Source: Stenotrophomonas sp. UBA2302 (GTDB taxonomy: Bacteria; Pseudomonadota; Gammaproteobacteria; Xanthomonadales; Xanthomonadaceae). Taken from it: 15,332 nucleotides of DNA. Below, one piece after another: positions 6,220-14,595 of the stretch (position 1 is the first letter of the stretch; the number at the start of each line of letters is the position of its first letter). The stretch lies in assembly GCA_002345545.1 (NCBI GenBank), contig DDVW01000001.1:1-15332 (forward strand), read 5' to 3'. The position numbers and the translations under genes are program-made. The notes beneath the pieces were generated by a model. The model made no database searches, was not told where the DNA came from, and was given only the letters and a program-made list of their open reading frames with translations.

Positions 6220-9036
6220 ATGAATCCGTCCGTCCCCGAGTTTCCCGAATCCCTGCAGCCGGTCATTGAACGGGCGCTGGCCCGCCTGAAACTGGCCGCC
6301 GCCGACCCGGCGCAATGGCCGCCATCGGCGCGCCTGGAGGCCGGCCTGCGGCAACTGGCCGTGGCCAGCGACTTTGCCATCGACACCCTGTGCCGGCAGC
6401 CGGAGCTGTTGACGTTGCTGGACCCGGCCGATCCGCCACCGCTGCCCTTGCCGGTGCTCGATCCGCTGCAGCCCAGCGCCTGGGCCGGCCAGCTGCGCCG
6501 CTACCGTGCCGCGGCCTCGACCCGGCTGGTGTGGCGCGACCTGCACGGGCTCGATGACGTCGACGCCACGCTGGCCGGCGCCACCACGTTGGCCGAGGAC
6601 TGCCTGCAGCTGGCGCTGGCGGCGCTGGAGCAGGAATTCGCCAGCCGCCATGGCGTGGTGCGCGCGGCCGATGGCAGCGTGCAGCGGCTGGTGGTGTTCG
6701 GGCTGGGCAAGCTGGGCGGCGGCGAGCTGAATTTCTCCTCGGATATCGATCTGGTCTATGCCTACCCGCATGCGGGCGAGTCCGATGGCGCGCGGCCGCT
6801 GGCGGCGGAGGAATATTTCGCCCGGCTCGGCCAGCAGCTGGCGCGGCTGCTGGATGAGACCACCGCCGATGGCTTCTGCCACCGCGTCGACCTGCGCCTG
6901 CGCCCGTTCGGCAGTGCCGGGCGCCTGGCACTGTCGTTCGCGGCGATGGACCAGTACTTCCAGCGCGAGGGCCGCGACTGGGAACGCTATGCATGGATCA
7001 AGGCGCGCGCGGTGGCCGGCGATATCGCCGCCGGGCAGGCATGGCTGGAAACCCTGCGGCCGTTCGTCTACCGCCGCTATCTGGATTTCACCGCGCTCGA
7101 CGGCCTGCGCGAGATGAAGGCGGCGATCACCGCCGAAGTCGCGCGCAAGGACCGCCTGGACGACATCAAGCGCGGCCCCGGTGGCATCCGCGAGATCGAG
7201 TTCCTGGCGCAGGCGCTGCAGCTGATCCGCGGCGGCCGTGAGCCGGCGCTGCGCGAACGGCGGCTGCTGCCGGCGCTGCGCGCGCTGGTCGAGGCCGGGC
7301 AGATGGCGCAAGACGATGGCGATGACCTGATCGCCGCCTACCGCTTCCTGCGACGGCTGGAAAACCGCCTGCAGATGCTGCGTGACGCGCAGACCCACCT
7401 GCTGCCGGGTGACGCACCGGAGCGCGAGCGCATCGCGCTGACGATGGGCTATGCCAGCAGCGATGCCCTGCTGGCGGCGCTGGAGCAGCAGCGGCAGCGG
7501 GTCAGCCGCGAGTTCGATGCGCTGCTGGCGCCACGCAGGGGACAGGCGGCGCCGGATGTGCTGTCCAGCTACTGGCGGGTGCTGCCCGGCGGTGGCAGTG
7601 CCGAGGTACTGGCCGAGGCCGGTTTCGCCGATGCCGGCGGTGCCGACCAGTCGTTGCGCGAATTCGCGCAGTCGCTGGGGGTGAAGTCGCTGTCGGATGT
7701 CGCCCGCGCGCGGCTGGACCGGGTGTTGCCGGCGCTGCTGCATGCGGCGGCCTGTTCACCGCAGCCCGATGCCGCGCTGCGGCGCGTGCTCGGCCTGCTG
7801 CAGGCGATCCTGCGCCGCACCAGCTATCTGGCGCTGCTGGACGAGCAGCCCAGTGCGCTGACCCGGCTGGTCAACGTGCTGGCGCGCAGCGCGCTGTTGT
7901 CCGAGCGGCTGGTGGGGTTTCCGCTGTTGCTGGATGAGCTGCTGGACACCCGCGTCGGCGGGCCGCTGCCGGAGGTGGCGGACATGCAGGAGGGCTGTGC
8001 CACGGCGCTGGATATCGATGACCCGGAAGCGGCATTGCGCCTGCTCAACGAAGTGCGGCTGGCGCTGAGCTTCCGTATGGCGCTGGCCTTCCACGACGGG
8101 CGGCAGGGAGCGGTGGAGTGCACCCGGCAGCTGGCGCAGCTGGCCGATGCGGTGGTGGTGACGGTGCTGGAAATGGCCACGCGCGACATGCGCAGCGCCC
8201 ACGGCGAGGTGCCCGGCGGGCGCTTTGCGATCATCGGCTACGGCAGCCTGGGCGGGCTCGAATTGGGTTTCGGCTCGGATCTGGACCTGGTGTTCCTGTA
8301 CGACCACCCGGCCGGCGCCGGGGAAAGCGACGGCCCGCGTCCGCTGGAGAGCAGCCGCTGGTTCGCACGGCTGGCGCAGAAGGTGATGGCGCTGCTGGCC
8401 GCGGTCACCGCCGCCGGCCGGCTGTACGACATCGATGTGCGGTTGCGGCCCGATGGCGGCAAGGGCGCGCTGGTGTCCTCGCTGGCCAGCTATGCCGAGT
8501 ACCAGCGCGAGCGTGCCTGGACCTGGGAGCACCAGGCGCTGGTGCGCGCCCGTGCGATTGCCGGCGAGCCTTCGCTGCTGGCCGATTTCGAACAGGTGCG
8601 CACGGCCACGCTGTGCCGCCCGCGTGAGGCGGCCAGCCTGTTCGATGACGTGCTGAAGATGCGCGCACGCATGCGTGCCGAGCTGGACCGCAGCGATGCG
8701 GCACGGCTGGACCTGAAACAGGGTGCCGGCGGACTGGTCGATCTGGAATTCGTGCTGCAGGCCGGGGTGCTGGCCGGGGCCGCGGGTGATGTGGCGCTGT
8801 GCGTGCCGCGCGAAACCCCGGCGCTGATCGACGCGCTGCGGGCGACGGCGTGGCTGCCGGCCGATACCGCGCAAGCCCTGCATGCCGCCCACGCCACGCT
8901 GCTGGATGCCGGCCTGCATTGCACGCTGGACCGGCGCCCGCGCATCACCACACCGACCGCGGAGATCGAGGCCGCCTGCGCGGTGATCAGCGCCGCCGCG
9001 GTCGCGCAGGGACTGCCGTTCGAGCCCGGAGCCTGA
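6220..9036 (+). CDS. glnE: Bifunctional glutamine synthetase adenylyltransferase/adenylyl-removing enzyme
   Basis: GlnE attaches AMP to glutamine synthetase and removes it, in response to PII protein and glutamine. At 938 residues the length is normal (E. coli 946). Two nucleotidyltransferase halves are plain. In the N-terminal deadenylylase half, [22 protein letters not shown] carries D175 and D177 (read across 157-178). In the C-terminal adenylyltransferase half, [11 protein letters not shown] is followed by GSDLDL with D687 and D689. Each half has its linked helical motif: [12 protein letters not shown] (317-328) and [12 protein letters not shown] (833-844). Both pairs of metal-binding aspartates are intact, so both activities are predicted. 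The ATG at 6220 has no strong ribosome-binding site. A strong terminator just upstream implies that its own promoter lies in the last 55 bases, or that it needs readthrough. Confidence 0.97.
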   Translation: MNPSVPEFPESLQPVIERALARLKLAAADPAQWPPSARLEAGLRQLAVASDFAIDTLCRQPELLTLLDPADPPPLPLPVLDPLQPSAWAGQLRRYRAAASTRLVWRDLHGLDDVDATLAGATTLAEDCLQLALAALEQEFASRHGVVRAADGSVQRLVVFGLGKLGGGELNFSSDIDLVYAYPHAGESDGARPLAAEEYFARLGQQLARLLDETTADGFCHRVDLRLRPFGSAGRLALSFAAMDQYFQREGRDWERYAWIKARAVAGDIAAGQAWLETLRPFVYRRYLDFTALDGLREMKAAITAEVARKDRLDDIKRGPGGIREIEFLAQALQLIRGGREPALRERRLLPALRALVEAGQMAQDDGDDLIAAYRFLRRLENRLQMLRDAQTHLLPGDAPERERIALTMGYASSDALLAALEQQRQRVSREFDALLAPRRGQAAPDVLSSYWRVLPGGGSAEVLAEAGFADAGGADQSLREFAQSLGVKSLSDVARARLDRVLPALLHAAACSPQPDAALRRVLGLLQAILRRTSYLALLDEQPSALTRLVNVLARSALLSERLVGFPLLLDELLDTRVGGPLPEVADMQEGCATALDIDDPEAALRLLNEVRLALSFRMALAFHDGRQGAVECTRQLAQLADAVVVTVLEMATRDMRSAHGEVPGGRFAIIGYGSLGGLELGFGSDLDLVFLYDHPAGAGESDGPRPLESSRWFARLAQKVMALLAAVTAAGRLYDIDVRLRPDGGKGALVSSLASYAEYQRERAWTWEHQALVRARAIAGEPSLLADFEQVRTATLCRPREAASLFDDVLKMRARMRAELDRSDAARLDLKQGAGGLVDLEFVLQAGVLAGAAGDVALCVPRETPALIDALRATAWLPADTAQALHAAHATLLDAGLHCTLDRRPRITTPTAEIEAACAVISAAAVAQGLPFEPGA

Positions 9037-9060
9037 GAGCCGGGAAAGAGGTCAGGGTAC

Positions 9061-9160
9061 GGGCGAAGCCCGGCGATAACCGCCAGCATGCGGCTTCGCT
9101 CCTGGCCTCTCCGGCGCTTCGCGCCACCTTCCCGCACAGGGAGAAGGAATCCTCACGCGC
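9061..9160. repeat. Hairpin-rich spacer resembling a dispersed intergenic repeat
   Basis: The gap between the convergent glnE and transporter genes holds short palindromes: GGCGC TTC GCGCC (9113-9125) and an imperfect arm pair around 9126-9147 (CTTCCC with GGGAGAAG). The wording resembles intergenic repeat text I associate with Xanthomonadaceae genomes, but a copy count cannot be made from one window. It has no T tract, so it is a poor intrinsic terminator. Confidence 0.35.
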
Positions 9161-9164
9161 CGGT

Positions 9165-9719
9165 TTACGACCGTGCCGGCGCCATCTTCCACAGCAGGGC
9201 GCGGAACGGCGCCAGCAGGCACACACCGATGGCCAGCTTCACCGCCAGGTCGCCCAGCGCCCAGGTGACCCATGGCAGCGTCGAACCGGCAAAGGCGATC
9301 GACCAGAAGATCGCCGTGTCCACGGTGGCGCTGCAGGTGGTGGCGACCATCGGTGCGCGCCACCAGCTGCCGGCGCGCAGGCGGTCGAACACGGTGATGT
9401 CCAGCAGCTGCGCGACGATGAAGGCGGTGCAGGAGGCCACGGCGATACGCGGGGTGGCGATCCAGATCGACAGCAGCACGGCGATGGCGAAACCCACCCA
9501 TGCCACCTGCCGGGCCGCGCGCGGGCCGAAGCGGCGGTTGATCAGGTTGCTGACCAGGAACGCGACCGGATAGCTGAACGCCCCCCAGGTCAGCCAGTCG
9601 TTGATCGGGTACTGCACCAGCACGTTCGAGCCCAGCACCACCGCACCCATCGCCAGCACCGCCAGCAGCAGCGCAGGCAGGGTGAGCGGGGCGAAGCGGA
9701 TGGAGGCGTTCAACGACAT
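9165..9719 (-). CDS. yhhQ: VUT family queuosine-precursor transporter (YhhQ-like)
   Basis: An integral membrane protein of 184 residues from the ATG at 9719, with about five or six hydrophobic segments. Family hallmarks are SNVLVQYPI, TWGAFSYPVAFLVSNLINRRFG, the charged-residue-poor helix around RIAVASCTAFIVAQLLDITVFDRL, and ATTCSATVDTAIFW near the end. E. coli YhhQ imports the queuosine precursors preQ0/preQ1 used in tRNA modification; the same role is inferred here. An in-frame ATG at 9779 would add 20 residues, but that stretch uses codons rare in this genome (ctt, cga, act, cct), so the shorter start is preferred; neither start has a good ribosome-binding site. The next gene upstream runs in the same direction after a 136-base gap, so joint transcription is possible but not evident. 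Confidence 0.88.
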   Translation of the reverse strand: MSLNASIRFAPLTLPALLLAVLAMGAVVLGSNVLVQYPINDWLTWGAFSYPVAFLVSNLINRRFGPRAARQVAWVGFAIAVLLSIWIATPRIAVASCTAFIVAQLLDITVFDRLRAGSWWRAPMVATTCSATVDTAIFWSIAFAGSTLPWVTWALGDLAVKLAIGVCLLAPFRALLWKMAPARS

Positions 9720-9855
9720 GGCGACAGCAGGCAGCAACGCCGGGGACGGCGCGGCAGTTCGGGAAAGGGGGGCGGCCATTGTAAGCAGCCGCGCTGTATG
9801 GCGCTTCACCGGGATGCGCTGGATGTCCGCGCGTGCCGGGCCCGTCGCGCCGTAC

Positions 9856-10827
9856 TTACAGCCCCAGCCGGGCCTTCACCTCGGCGGCGATGCGTGGGGT
9901 CTCGCGCAGCGGTTCGACCGGCTGTGACGGATCGGCGTCCAAGGCCGCGAGCGCTTCCAGCAGGCGGCCGCGTTCGATCAGCGCGGTCTGGAAATGGCGC
10001 AGCCGTGCCTGTGCACGGTTGCCGAGCATCACGCTGACCGGCACCCGGGTGGCGCAGGCCTCGGAAAGCAGGTTCACCGAATCGGGCGTGCAGACAATGC
10101 GGTGGGCCCAGCCGAGCAGGCCGGCGTAGGGATTGGAGCCGTCGCCGCCATCGCTCCAGATCACCCCGGGTACATCGTCGAAGGCCTGCAGCAGCGCCTG
10201 CGTCACCGCACGCGGGGTGCGTCGCGAGGTGGTCGCCAAGATGCTGCCGCCTTCGGCGCGGACCTGCGCGGCCAGCTGCCGGAACAGCGGCACGATCTCC
10301 TCCAGCTGCCACGGGGCGTGGTCGGTGGGACCGCCGACCAGCACCGCGGTACGCGGCCCGGGCAACTGTTCGAAACTGGAAAACGCGGCGCGGCCACAGG
10401 CCAGCCACTCGTCCGATACCGGGTTCAGGCTACCCAGCAGGGTGAGTACGTTGTCGCCGTGCAGGCGGTCGTGGGCCGGGGCGACCACCAGGTCCCAGTG
10501 GCGGGGGTTGAGGCGCGGATCAAGAATCTGCACCGTGCGCGTGCCCTGCCGGCGCAGCAGCCGCAGGGCACCTGCCGCCTGCCGGCCACAGCCGATGGCC
10601 AGCCCCGGGGAGGCGCCGGCCATGCGCAGGAAGTCGTCGCCGAACCCCTGCATCGCCCCGGGCAGCAGCCGCGGGGCGAACCAGCGCCACGGCGCCTTGG
10701 GCTGCAACCGCAGCCGGTGCTGGCCGCCCAGCTGCAATGCCGATGCCAACGCGACGGCCTGGCGGACATTTCCGGCGCGGCCGTCGGTGATCGTCCAGGG
10801 AAGCATCGATCGTTTCGCGTGTGGCAT
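9856..10827 (-). CDS. ELM1/GtrOC1 family putative glycosyltransferase-fold protein (DUF1022)
   Basis: This 323-residue protein belongs to the family named after the plant mitochondrial-fission factor ELM1. Recognisable elements are TITDGRAGNVRQA near the start, IGCGRQAAG (78-86), VLVGGPTDH (163-170), SDGGDGSNPYAGLLG (225-239) and CTPDSVNLLSEA (246-257). The last resembles the sugar-nucleotide-binding region of GT-B glycosyltransferases. Bacterial members have no firmly established reaction; a role in envelope sugar or lipid chemistry is only an inference from the fold. No signal peptide or membrane segment is evident. The ATG at 10827 gives the full frame; an ATG at 10806 would begin just before the first conserved motif and is almost as good, since neither has a clear ribosome-binding site. 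It is divergent from the nitroreductase gene. Confidence 0.88.
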   Translation of the reverse strand: MPHAKRSMLPWTITDGRAGNVRQAVALASALQLGGQHRLRLQPKAPWRWFAPRLLPGAMQGFGDDFLRMAGASPGLAIGCGRQAAGALRLLRRQGTRTVQILDPRLNPRHWDLVVAPAHDRLHGDNVLTLLGSLNPVSDEWLACGRAAFSSFEQLPGPRTAVLVGGPTDHAPWQLEEIVPLFRQLAAQVRAEGGSILATTSRRTPRAVTQALLQAFDDVPGVIWSDGGDGSNPYAGLLGWAHRIVCTPDSVNLLSEACATRVPVSVMLGNRAQARLRHFQTALIERGRLLEALAALDADPSQPVEPLRETPRIAAEVKARLGL

Positions 10828-10849
10828 TAATTCGTTTCATCGTGGCTGG

Positions 10850-10878
10850 GTGTTGCAACAGTCGTGGCGCCCTACACT
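10850..10878 (+). promoter_or_regulatory. Possible sigma-70-type promoter for the nitroreductase gene
   Basis: TACACT at 10873-10878 matches four of six bases of the -10 consensus and lies about 80 bases before the start codon. The hexamer 17 bases upstream (GTGTTG) is a poor -35; TTGCAA at 10853-10858 is better but only 14 bases away. The same TACACT word occurs before aceE. Confidence 0.3.
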
Positions 10879-10958
10879 GTTGCCACTCGTCGTCGTGCCA
10901 TTGTCCGGCGCTTTCCGGCACAAGACCACGACCGTAGCCAATTCACCACGGAGTTTCC

Positions 10959-11549
10959 ATGTCCGACGTCTTCACCGATGCCGCGCTCGACCAGCTGTTC
11001 CGCACCGCCCGCACCCAGAACGCCTTCCAGGACCGCCCGGTGGAAGACAGCCAGCTGCGCGCGCTGTACGACCTGCTGAAGTGGGGGCCGACCTCGGCCA
11101 ACAACAGCCCGGCGCGCTTCGTGTTCGTCAAATCGGCCGACGCCAAGCAGAAGCTGGCGCCGGCGCTGTCGGAGGGCAACCTGGCCAAGACGATGGCCGC
11201 ACCGGTCACGGTGATCGTCGGTTTCGACCAGGATTTCCACGAGAAACTGCCGTACTTGTTCCCGCACACCGATGCCAAGGCCTGGTTCGACGGCCCGCGC
11301 GAGGGCCGCCACGAGGCCGCGTTCCGCAACGGCACCTTGCAGGGCGCCTACCTGATCCTGGCCGCGCGTGCGCTGGGGCTGGATGCCGGCCCGATGTCGG
11401 GCTTCGACAACGCCAAGGTCGATGCGGCGTTCTTTGCCGGCACCGCGATCAAGTCCAACTTCCTCGTCAACCTCGGCTATGGCGATCCGGCCGGCGTGTT
11501 CCCGCGCCTGCCGCGGCTGTCGTTCGATGAGGCCGCACGCATCGAATAA
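10959..11549 (+). CDS. RutE-like nitroreductase family protein (malonic semialdehyde reductase type)
   Basis: This 196-residue FMN-dependent nitroreductase-fold enzyme has exactly the length of E. coli RutE. FMN-contact motifs visible are [12 protein letters not shown] (43-54), GPMSGFD (144-150) and NLGYGD (171-176). RutE reduces toxic malonic semialdehyde from uracil breakdown to 3-hydroxypropionate. No other rut gene is present here, so the physiological substrate may differ, and 'putative NAD(P)H nitroreductase' is the safer name. The ATG at 10959 has CGGAG six bases upstream. It is transcribed divergently from the ELM1-family gene. The lipoprotein gene follows 79 bases later on the same strand, with a hairpin between. 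Confidence 0.93.
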   Translation: MSDVFTDAALDQLFRTARTQNAFQDRPVEDSQLRALYDLLKWGPTSANNSPARFVFVKSADAKQKLAPALSEGNLAKTMAAPVTVIVGFDQDFHEKLPYLFPHTDAKAWFDGPREGRHEAAFRNGTLQGAYLILAARALGLDAGPMSGFDNAKVDAAFFAGTAIKSNFLVNLGYGDPAGVFPRLPRLSFDEAARIE

Positions 11550-11557
11550 CCCCACTG

Positions 11558-11581
11558 CCGGCAGCCCCTGTCCGCTGCCGG
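11558..11581 (+). other. Hairpin between the nitroreductase and YceI genes
   Basis: CCGGCAGC (11558-11565) and GCTGCCGG (11574-11581) form a perfect eight-base stem with an eight-base loop, starting eight bases after the stop codon. No T tract follows, so it is not a classical intrinsic terminator; it may protect the 3' end of a processed transcript or slow polymerase. Confidence 0.4.
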
Positions 11582-11628
11582 TGCCTGCAACCGAACACAA
11601 CCCTTTCCCGTCTTTTCCGGAGAATCCC

Positions 11629-12321
11629 ATGAACACTGTTTCCAAGCTGCTGCTCCCGCTGGCCCTGGCCGCCGCCGTCACCGCCTGCTCCAAGCCGGCC
11701 GAGACCACCGCGCCAGAAGCCGCTCCTGCTGCAACCGCTACCGCGCCGGCCGAAGCCGCCCCGGAAGTGGCCGCGATCGAAGTGGCGTCCGGCACCTACA
11801 CCCTCGACCCGACCCATACCGACGTGCTGGCGCAGTGGAGCCACTTCGGCTTCTCCAACCCGAGCGCGCACTTCGGCAAGGTTGAGGGCACGCTGGTGTA
11901 CGACGCCGCCGATATCGGCAAGTCGAGCGTGGAAGTGACCCTGCCGCTGTCGGGCCTGAACAGCTTCACCGCCAAGTTCGACGAGCACCTGCGCAGTGCC
12001 GATTTCTTCGATGCCGCCAAGTTCCCGGTCGCCACCTTCAAGAGCACCAAGGTGGAAGTGGCCGGCACCAACAAGCTCACCGTGACCGGCGACCTGACCA
12101 TCAAGGACATCACCAAGCCGGTGGTGCTGGATGTCACCGTCAACGGTGGCGGCGAGCACCCGATGCTGAAGGTGCCGTCGGTCGGCTTCGATGCCAGCAC
12201 CACGATCAAGCGCAGCGACTTCGGCGTCGGTGCCTATGCGCCGAACGTCGGTGACGAGGTCAAGATCCGCATCACCACCGAAGCCTCGATTCCGAAGGCC
12301 GAGGAAGCCAAGGCCGAGTAA
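11629..12321 (+). CDS. YceI family lipoprotein
   Basis: This 230-residue protein is made as a lipoprotein. The signal sequence ends in AAVTAC, with the lipid-carrying cysteine at C20 followed by serine, which predicts the outer membrane. An Ala/Pro-rich linker (about 22-50) leads to a YceI domain (about 55-224) with GTYTLDPTHTDVLAQWSHFGFSNP, EVTLPLSGLNSF and LTIKDITKPVVLDV. YceI domains form a lipocalin-like barrel that binds polyisoprenoids or similar lipids; E. coli YceI itself is a soluble periplasmic protein. The ATG at 11629 has GGAG six bases upstream; the frame open back to 11368 runs through the nitroreductase gene and is not coding. A terminator follows the stop. Confidence 0.94.
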   Translation: MNTVSKLLLPLALAAAVTACSKPAETTAPEAAPAATATAPAEAAPEVAAIEVASGTYTLDPTHTDVLAQWSHFGFSNPSAHFGKVEGTLVYDAADIGKSSVEVTLPLSGLNSFTAKFDEHLRSADFFDAAKFPVATFKSTKVEVAGTNKLTVTGDLTIKDITKPVVLDVTVNGGGEHPMLKVPSVGFDASTTIKRSDFGVGAYAPNVGDEVKIRITTEASIPKAEEAKAE

Positions 12322-12360
12322 CCGGCCCGCGCTGGCCGCAGCGGTCAGCGGCTGCAACAA

Positions 12361-12390
12361 CAAAGGCCCGCCATCACTGGCGGGCCTTTG
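12361..12390. terminator. Bidirectional terminator between the YceI and I78 genes
   Basis: CAAAGGCCCGCCA (12361-12373) and TGGCGGGCCTTTG (12378-12390) form a 13-base perfect stem with a TCAC loop. A/T runs in the arms give a short T tract on both strands. It sits between convergent genes. Confidence 0.8.
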
Positions 12391-12419
12391 CATTTGGCCG
12401 GTGTGCGACGCCGGCCGCG

Positions 12420-12755
12420 TTATTCGCAGCGCGCGGCGGTGATCACATTGCCGGCATCCACGTACACGCGCAGGCGGTCGCGGCGGATGTCGCGGGTGGT
12501 GATGGTGGCCGGGCCGATCGGATTGACCAGGCCGGCGCCACTTTCCTGCTTGAGCCGGCGCACGGTGGCTTCATCGTTGACCTTGCCGATCGCCCATTGC
12601 AGCGAGGTGTCGTTGCACAGGCCCGGCAGCGGTGCCGGCGCCGCTGCCGAAGCGGCGGGCGGCGGCGTGCTCTGGCAGGCGCCCAGGGTGGTGGCCAGCA
12701 GGGCGGCCGCCAGCGCGGCGCCGAGAGCGGGGAAGCGGGGGCGTGAGGGGGTCAT
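12420..12755 (-). CDS. I78-type peptidase inhibitor-like lipoprotein
   Basis: A 111-residue lipoprotein. The signal sequence ends in TTLGAC (lipid cysteine C27), followed by an Ala/Pro linker and a small domain resembling the I78 peptidase-inhibitor family. It has C47 in LCNDTSLQWAIGK, the TTRDIRRDRLRVYVD strand pair and a final C110, so the two cysteines should form the family's disulfide. Secreted I78 members inhibit serine proteases; activity here is not shown. The ATG at 12755 is preferred because GGAA lies eight bases upstream. An ATG at 12761 leaves almost no spacing, and one at 12791 adds sequence unlike a signal peptide. It is followed by the bidirectional terminator, and the flavin-reductase gene upstream runs in the same direction. 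Confidence 0.85.
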   Translation of the reverse strand: MTPSRPRFPALGAALAAALLATTLGACQSTPPPAASAAAPAPLPGLCNDTSLQWAIGKVNDEATVRRLKQESGAGLVNPIGPATITTRDIRRDRLRVYVDAGNVITAARCE

Positions 12756-12828
12756 GGGCATGTTCCGGGCGCGGCGGGAGGGGCCGAGCATAGCAGCGCC
12801 GATGCAGCCGCCGGTAGGCGGAAAAAGG

Positions 12829-13620
12829 TCATCCGGCCGCGTCCTGATCGGCCTTCCAGTAGCCGGTGGCGCGGATCCATTCCTTCGGCACCTGCAGGTG
12901 GCCTTCGATGAATTTGCGCATCATCCGCGCGCGGCTGGACTCGGTGGCGATCCAGTAGTGCGTGTCGCCGTCGGGCTGCTCGAAATCCACCAGCGCGTCC
13001 TCCAGCAGGGTGCTGCTGGACGCATCGAAGCCGTTGCGCTCGAACCATGACACCGTCACCTGCGCATCGCTGTGCAGCGGCTGGCGGTCGCCCTCTTCGG
13101 GAATCTCGATGAACACCTCGGCCACCGCGTCGTCCGGCAGTTCCTCCAGCCGGCGTGCGATCGCCGGCAAGGCGGTTTCATCGCCGATTAGCACATAGCA
13201 GTCGAAATCATCGGCAATCAGGTGCGAGCCGCGCGGGCCGGCCACCACCAGTTCATCGCCGGGCTGCGCGTTGGTCGCCCAGCGGCTGGCGGCACCGTCG
13301 CCGTGCAGTACGAAATCCAGCACCAGCTCGCCGGCCTGCGCATCGTAGTGGCGCGGTGTGTAGTCGCGGGCCGGGGACGGCGGCAACCCTTGCGGATAGC
13401 GCGGGCCGTGTTCGGTCAGCTCCGGCAGCACGAAGGTGCCCTCGCTGTTGGGGAAGAACAGCTTGACGTGGTCGTCCGCGGCGCGGCTGTCAAAGCCCTG
13501 CAGCGCCTCGCCGCCGACGACGATGCGTTGCATGTTCGGGGTCAGGCGCTGGCTGCGCAGCACCTGCAGCGAGCGGAAGTGGGGGACGAGGCGGATCTGC
13601 GTGGAGGCATGCGATGTCAT
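12829..13620 (-). CDS. Siderophore-interacting family ferric reductase (YqjH/ViuB-like)
   Basis: This 263-residue NAD(P)H:flavin oxidoreductase releases iron from ferric siderophores by reduction in the cytosol. The FAD-binding motif ARDYTPRHYD (84-93) is complete. VVAGPRGS (125-132) and VLIGDETALPAIARRLEEL (143-161) mark the nucleotide-binding half, and ATGYWKAD (251-258) the typical C-terminus. The ATG at 13620 follows AGGT by about six bases; an in-frame ATG at 13638 lacks a site. The PadR gene lies 84 bases upstream in the same direction, so the two probably form an operon. In E. coli the related yqjH is controlled by the PadR-family regulator YqjI, which supports an iron-linked role here. 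Confidence 0.93.
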   Translation of the reverse strand: MTSHASTQIRLVPHFRSLQVLRSQRLTPNMQRIVVGGEALQGFDSRAADDHVKLFFPNSEGTFVLPELTEHGPRYPQGLPPSPARDYTPRHYDAQAGELVLDFVLHGDGAASRWATNAQPGDELVVAGPRGSHLIADDFDCYVLIGDETALPAIARRLEELPDDAVAEVFIEIPEEGDRQPLHSDAQVTVSWFERNGFDASSSTLLEDALVDFEQPDGDTHYWIATESSRARMMRKFIEGHLQVPKEWIRATGYWKADQDAAG

Positions 13621-13704
13621 GGCGTTACCTGGGGTCAATGGCGGCGGTGGCCGGGGTGACCTGGCTGGATCGCTCTGGCTGGGTCGGTACGGGGAAAGGG
13701 CGGT

Positions 13705-14199
13705 TCATTCGGGATGCGTCTCTTGCACCAGCGCGGTGGCCGCATCCAGCAACGTGGTGAGGCGTTCGATATCGGCGTCCTGCCAGCGGCCGTGGCGCAG
13801 CATCATCGCCCGGGTCAGCTGCTGCATCGCCTCGCGGACCGCTGGCGGCAGGTTGGCCTTGGTGATCGTGCGCGCGCTGTGGCGCGTGCGCAGCAGCGCG
13901 TCGTCGATCTGTGCCTGCTGCAGCTTCAGCTGCGCACGGCCGAGGGCGGTGAGGTGGTAGCGCTTGCGCCCGCCGTCCTCCTCGGCACGCACCCAGCGCA
14001 GGTTCTCGAAATCGGCCAGCAGCGGGTACACCGAGCCGGGGCTGGGCGTATACACACGCAGGAACATCTCGCCGACCTGCTGGATCAGCTCATAACCGTG
14101 CCGCGGCGCCTGGCCGAGCAGCGACAGCAGCAGCAGCCGCAGGTCGCCACGGCCCAGTGGGCGGGACGCACTGTGGGAGCGGGATTGGGAGACGGTCAT
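13705..14199 (-). CDS. PadR family transcriptional regulator (YqjI-like)
   Basis: A 164-residue regulator. The PadR winged helix spans about residues 16-95: GDLRLLLLSLLGQAPRHGYELIQQV, the recognition segment TPSPGSVYPLLADFENLRWV and a wing ending in RKRYHLTALGRAQL. A helical C-terminal part follows, probably for dimerisation. The sequence is close to E. coli YqjI, but the long His/Cys-rich metal-binding N-terminus of YqjI is missing; only 15 residues with one histidine precede the DNA-binding domain. The ATG at 14199 is chosen because the upstream frame runs through the palindromic operator. The ribosome-binding site is weak. Two copies of CGATATATCG stand 12-43 bases upstream, which suggests autoregulation and control of the flavin-reductase gene behind it. 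Confidence 0.92.
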   Translation of the reverse strand: MTVSQSRSHSASRPLGRGDLRLLLLSLLGQAPRHGYELIQQVGEMFLRVYTPSPGSVYPLLADFENLRWVRAEEDGGRKRYHLTALGRAQLKLQQAQIDDALLRTRHSARTITKANLPPAVREAMQQLTRAMMLRHGRWQDADIERLTTLLDAATALVQETHPE

Positions 14200-14210
14200 C
14201 CGGATTTTTT

Positions 14211-14245
14211 CGATATATCGGAATTTGCAAAACGATATATCGGAA
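14211..14245 (-). promoter_or_regulatory. Tandem palindromic operator of padR
   Basis: CGATATATCGGAA occurs twice (14211-14223 and 14233-14245). Each contains the perfect ten-base palindrome CGATATATCG, and their centres are 22 bases apart, about two helical turns. They lie immediately before padR and are far more AT-rich than the surroundings. Two dimers could bind the same face of the DNA. Autoregulation by PadR is inferred from position. Confidence 0.75.
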
Positions 14246-14595
14246 ACCTCCGGGCGGCCAATTGCCCGTTGCAACGCTGTGTTGCCGGCGCCCCCGGTCA
14301 CTGCCCATTGGCACGGCGGCAATCGATGCTGCAGGGCAGCATTGTCGCCACCGCCCCGTCATCGGCCAGTCCGCAGGTCGCCACGGTTGCCGGCATGGTG
14401 ATGCGGGAGCCGCAGATGGCTGTCCTGTCATGTCCAGCGGCCGGTCATCGCGTTGTCGTCATTTGTCTGCCGGACAGCGGCTTTTCCCTTGCCATACGCG
14501 GGCGTAGCCACCTTTGAAGGGCAACGGTTGCGCTACACTTCCGAGCTCAAAATTAAAAACGAGCGCACGCAAGCGCGCAGTAACTGGGAGCGCCA
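14246..14595. other. Gene-free stretch between padR and aceE
   Basis: About 350 bases without a supported gene. It holds one compact hairpin (ATGCTGC, 14326-14332, with GCAGCAT, 14336-14342, three-base loop, no T tract) and the likely aceE promoter near its right end. An open frame over 14329-14517 has erratic codon use and no ribosome-binding site, so I do not call it. Confidence 0.55.
14511..14539 (+). promoter_or_regulatory. Possible sigma-70-type promoter of aceE
   Basis: TACACT at 14534-14539 is a fair -10 element. An AT-rich discriminator/leader follows, and the start codon is 57 bases downstream. The -35 is unclear: CCTTTG at a 17-base spacing is poor, and TTGAAG is better but only 14 bases away. 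Confidence 0.35.

Noticed and set aside
4262..6223. 653-codon plus-strand frame opposite the CoA-transferase
   Set aside because: Antisense shadow; it starts inside YegP and crosses two terminators.
6163..8919. Long minus-strand frames opposite glnE
   Set aside because: Antisense shadows of glnE, whose two catalytic halves are complete.
13714..14517. 267-codon plus-strand frame opposite padR and running toward aceE
   Set aside because: Most of it is antisense to padR and the rest crosses the operator; no ribosome-binding site and uneven codon use.
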